64,000 nucleotides of DNA. Source: Crotalaria pallida (Eukaryota; Streptophyta; Magnoliopsida; Fabales; Fabaceae). Both the position numbers and the translations under genes were made by a program. The DNA is taken from the NCBI GenBank assembly GCA_037953625.1, contig CM075651.1, positions 105,835,001 through 105,899,000 on the forward strand, in the 5' to 3' direction. This document shows, piece after piece, positions 61,201 to 64,000 of this stretch (positions within the stretch are counted from its first letter, which is position 1; each line of letters starts with the position of its first letter). The notes under the pieces are model-generated. The model did no database searches, had not been told where the DNA came from, and saw only the letters and a list, made by a program, of their open reading frames with translations.

Positions 61201-64000
61201 GATCCTAAACAATGCTTGAGTCCCCAAGGGACGTAGAGGGTCTATCATGAGTCCTAGGAGGTTCTAACAGGTGTAGAATGGTTAAGAGAGTATTCTAAAG
61301 GCTTAGAATGGTCTAGGAATGTGTATTAGGACATATAAGAACCATTAGAATGATCCTAAACAATGCTTGAGTCCCCAAGGGACGTAGAGGGTCTATCATG
61401 AGTCCTAGGAGGTTCTAACAGGTGTAGAATGGTTAAGAGAGTATTCTAAAGGCTTAGAATGGTCTAGGAATGTGTATTAGGACATATAAGAACCATTAGA
61501 ATGATCCTAAACAATGCTTGAGTCCCTAAGGGACGTAGAGGGTCTAGCATGAGTCCTTGGAAGTTCTAACAGGTGTAGAATGGTTAAGAGAGTATTCTAA
61601 TGGCTTAGAATGGTCTAGGAATGTGTATTAGGACTTATAAGAACTATTAGAATGATCTCAAACATTGCTTGAATCCCCAAGGGACGTAGAGGGTGTAGCA
61701 TGAGTCCTTAGAAGTTCTAACAAGTGTAGAATGGTTAAGAGATTATTCTAAAGGCTTAGAATGGTCTAGGAATGTGTATTAGGTCTTATAAGAACCATTA
61801 GAATGATCCTACACAATGCTTGAGTCCCCAAGGGACGTAGAGGGTCTAGCATGAGTCCTTGGAAGTTCTAACAGGTGTAGAATGGTTAAGAGAGTATTCT
61901 AATGGCTTAGAATGGTCTAGGAATGTGTATTAGGACTTATAAGAACTATTAGAATGATCTAAAACATTGCTTGAATCCCCAAGGGACGTAGAGGGTGTAG
62001 CATGAGTCCTTAGAAGTTCTAACAAGTGTAGAATGGTTAAGAGATTATTCTAAAGGCTTAGAATGGTCTAGGAATGTGTATTAGGTCTTATAAGAACCAT
62101 TAGAATGATCCTAAACAATGCTTGTGTCCCCAAGGGACATTGAGGGTCTAGAATGAGTCCTTGGAGGTTATAACAAGTGTAGAATGGTTAAGGGAGTATT
62201 CTAAAGGCTTAAAATGGTCTAGGAATGTGTATTAGGACTTAAAAGAACCATTAGAATGATCCTAGACAATGCTTGAGTCTCCAAGGGACGTAGAGGGTCT
62301 AGCATGAGTCCTTTGAGGTTCTAACAGGTGTAGAATGGTTAAGAGAGTATTGTAATGGCTTAGAATGATCTAGGAATGTGTATTAGGACTTATAAGAACT
62401 ATTAGAATGATCCCAAACATTGCTTGATCCCCAAGGGACGTAGAGGGTGTAGCATGAGTCCTTAGAAGTTCTAACAAGTGTAGAATGGTTAAGAGATTAT
62501 TCTAAGGCTTAGAATGGTCTAGGAATGTGTATTAGGTCTTATAAGAACCATTAGAATGATCCTAAACAATGCTTGAGTCCCCAAGGGACATAGAGGGTGT
62601 AGCATGAGTCCTTGAAGGTTCTAACAAGTGTAGAATGGTTACGAGACTATTCTAAAGGCTTAGAATGGTCTAGGAATGTGTATTAGGACATATAAGAACC
62701 ATTAGAATGATCCTAAACAATGCTTGAGTCCCCAAGGGACGTAGAGGGTCTATCATGAGTCCTAGGAGGTTCTAACAGGTGTAGAATGGTTAAGAGAGTA
62801 TTCTAAAGGCTTAGAATGGTCTAGGAATGTGTATTAGGACATATAAGAACCATTAGAATGATCCTAAACAATGCTTGAGTCCCTAAGGGACGTAGAGGGT
62901 CTAGCATGAGTCCTTGGAAGTTCTAACAGGTGTAGAATGGTTAAGAGAGTATTCTAATGGCTTAGAATGGTCTAGGAATGTGTATTAGGACTTATAAGAA
63001 CTATTAGAATGATCTCAAACATTGCTTGAATCCCCAAGGGACGTAGAGGGTGTAGCATGAGTCCTTAGAAGTTCTAACAAGTGTAGAATGGTTAAGAGAT
63101 TATTCTAAAGGCTTAGAATGGTCTAGGAATGTGTATTAGGTCTTATAAGAACCATTAGAATGATCCTACACAATGCTTGAGTCCCCAAGGGACGTAGAGG
63201 GTCTAGCATGAGTCCTTGGAAGTTCTAACAGGTGTAGAATGGTTAAGAGAGTATTCTAATGGCTTAGAATGGTCTAGGAATGTGTATTAGGACTTATAAG
63301 AACTATTAGAATGATCTAAAACATTGCTTGAATCCCCAAGGGACGTAGAGGGTGTAGCATGAGTCCTTAGAAGTTCTAACAAGTGTAGAATGGTTAAGAG
63401 ATTATTCTAAAGGCTTAGAATGGTCTAGGAATGTGTATTAGGTCTTAAAAGAACCATTAGAATGATCCTAAACAATGCTTGTGTCCCCAAGGGACATTGA
63501 GGGTCTAGAATGAGTCCTTGGAGGTTATAACAAGTGTAGAATGGTTAAGGGAGTATTCTAAAGGCTTAAAATGGTCTAGGAATGTGTATTAGGACTTAAA
63601 AGAACCATTAGAATGATCCTAGACAATGCTTGAGTCTCCAAGGGACGTAGAGGGTCTAGCATGAGTCCTTTGAGGTTCTAACAGGTGTAGAATGGTTAAG
63701 AGAGTATTGTAATGGCTTAGAATGATCTAGGAATGTGTATTAGGACTTATAAGAACTATTAGAATGATCCCAAACATTGCTTGATCCCCAAGGGACGTAG
63801 AGGGTGTAGCATGAGTCCTTAGAAGTTCTAACAAGTGTAGAATGGTTAAGAGATTATTCTAAGGCTTAGAATGGTCTAGGAATGTGTATTAGGTCTTATA
63901 AGAACCATTAGAATGATCCTAAACAATGCTTGAGTCCCCAAGGGACATAGAGGGTGTAGCATGAGTCCTTGAAGGTTCTAACAAGTGTAGAATGGTTACG
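61201..64000. repeat. 9-mer higher-order repeat (1357 bp), about two copies, cut by the window end
   Basis: Markers recur after 1357 bp: agtccctaag at 61521 and 62878, and the gtattgtaatgg monomer with gaatgatctagg near 62347 and 63704. The period is 9 x 151 minus two single-base losses (gcttgatcccc and attctaaggc). Variants are those of the octamer domain (gatctcaaac, cttaaaatgg, tcctagacaatg, ggttacgag) in a different arrangement. The array runs on past the window end inside a monomer with ggttacg. Confidence 0.8.

Larger units (their letters stand above)
1..64000. repeat. Continuous 151-bp satellite DNA array
   Basis: The window is a head-to-tail tandem array of one monomer, recognisable by gaggttctaac at its start, tagaatggtctaggaatg near its middle and ccccaagggac near its end. 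Starts fall at 1, 152, 303, 424, 575 and so on, with a 151-bp step except in listed indel monomers. The consensus monomer is about 40% GC, counted base by base. All monomers seen lie in the same orientation, and no foreign insertion interrupts them. Since 151 leaves remainder 1 on division by 3, any reading frame passes through all three monomer frames and meets the many TAG, TAA and TGA triplets, so there is no coding capacity. Known biology: uninterrupted arrays with higher-order structure are typical of centromeres or heterochromatin. The satellite family and host are not recognised. Confidence 0.98.

Noticed and set aside
1..64000. CRISPR array
   Set aside because: The repeats are contiguous 151-bp monomers with no unique spacers, and divergence is spread through the unit.
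1..64000. CENP-B box or alpha-satellite identity
   Set aside because: The monomer is 151 bp, not 171 bp, and I found no match to the CENP-B box core. gtcgttggagg at some monomer ends is only a partial resemblance.
1..64000. TATA-like promoter from the repeated cttataag word
   Set aside because: The word is simply part of the monomer, occurs hundreds of times, and no initiation or coding signal follows it.
1..64000. Telomeric or subtelomeric repeat
   Set aside because: No runs of TTAGGG, TTTAGGG or similar short units occur; single ctaaac or ttaggac words are isolated within monomers.

Overview
The whole 64 kb window is one uninterrupted head-to-tail satellite DNA array. The basic monomer is 151 bp and about 40% GC (counted on the consensus), and roughly 425 monomers fit in the window, all in the same orientation. 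I found no protein-coding gene, RNA gene, transposon or single-copy sequence. Such an array is typical of a eukaryotic centromere, pericentromere or heterochromatic block. I do not recognise the monomer, so I name no species. It is not primate alpha satellite, and I saw no CENP-B box.

The array is organised at several nested levels. (1) The monomer has weak internal repeats spaced about 30 bp. (2) In many stretches monomers follow a four-step cycle of types A-D-C-B, one tetramer being 604 bp. (3) Tetramers are built into higher-order repeats (HORs) whose length changes along the window. (4) In 36-49.6 kb, HORs are part of even larger repeats 5.6-6.6 kb apart.

Layout: 1-6.8 kb, 12/13/14-mer HORs marked by a 121-bp deletion monomer. 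6.8-12.4 kb, a 20-mer (3020 bp) in two copies plus an internal 5-mer shuffle. 12.4-13.77 kb, transitional monomers that reappear in the same order near 58-59 kb. 13.77-21.54 kb, two copies of a 26-mer (3925 bp). 21.5-30.1 kb, 20-mer and 19-mer HORs (3020 and 2869 bp). 30.12-35.28 kb, two copies of a 17-mer (2560 bp). 35.3-49.6 kb, an octamer-based domain (1205 bp) with 5-, 8-, 13-, 15- and 16-mer spacings. 49.6-57 kb, a 10-mer family (1510 bp; also 4- and 11-mers). 57-64 kb, a mixed region with a 12-mer (1798 bp) and a 9-mer (1357 bp).

The spacing differences, chimeric monomers and shared private mutations fit repeated unequal exchange or gene conversion acting in several separate local domains. 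Copies inside a block are nearly identical, while blocks differ from each other. The most useful content is therefore the record of how a satellite array evolves, not genes. All spacings and coordinates were read by eye from diagnostic variants; a dot plot or tandem-repeat program would refine the block edges, which are good to about one monomer unless a base is stated.
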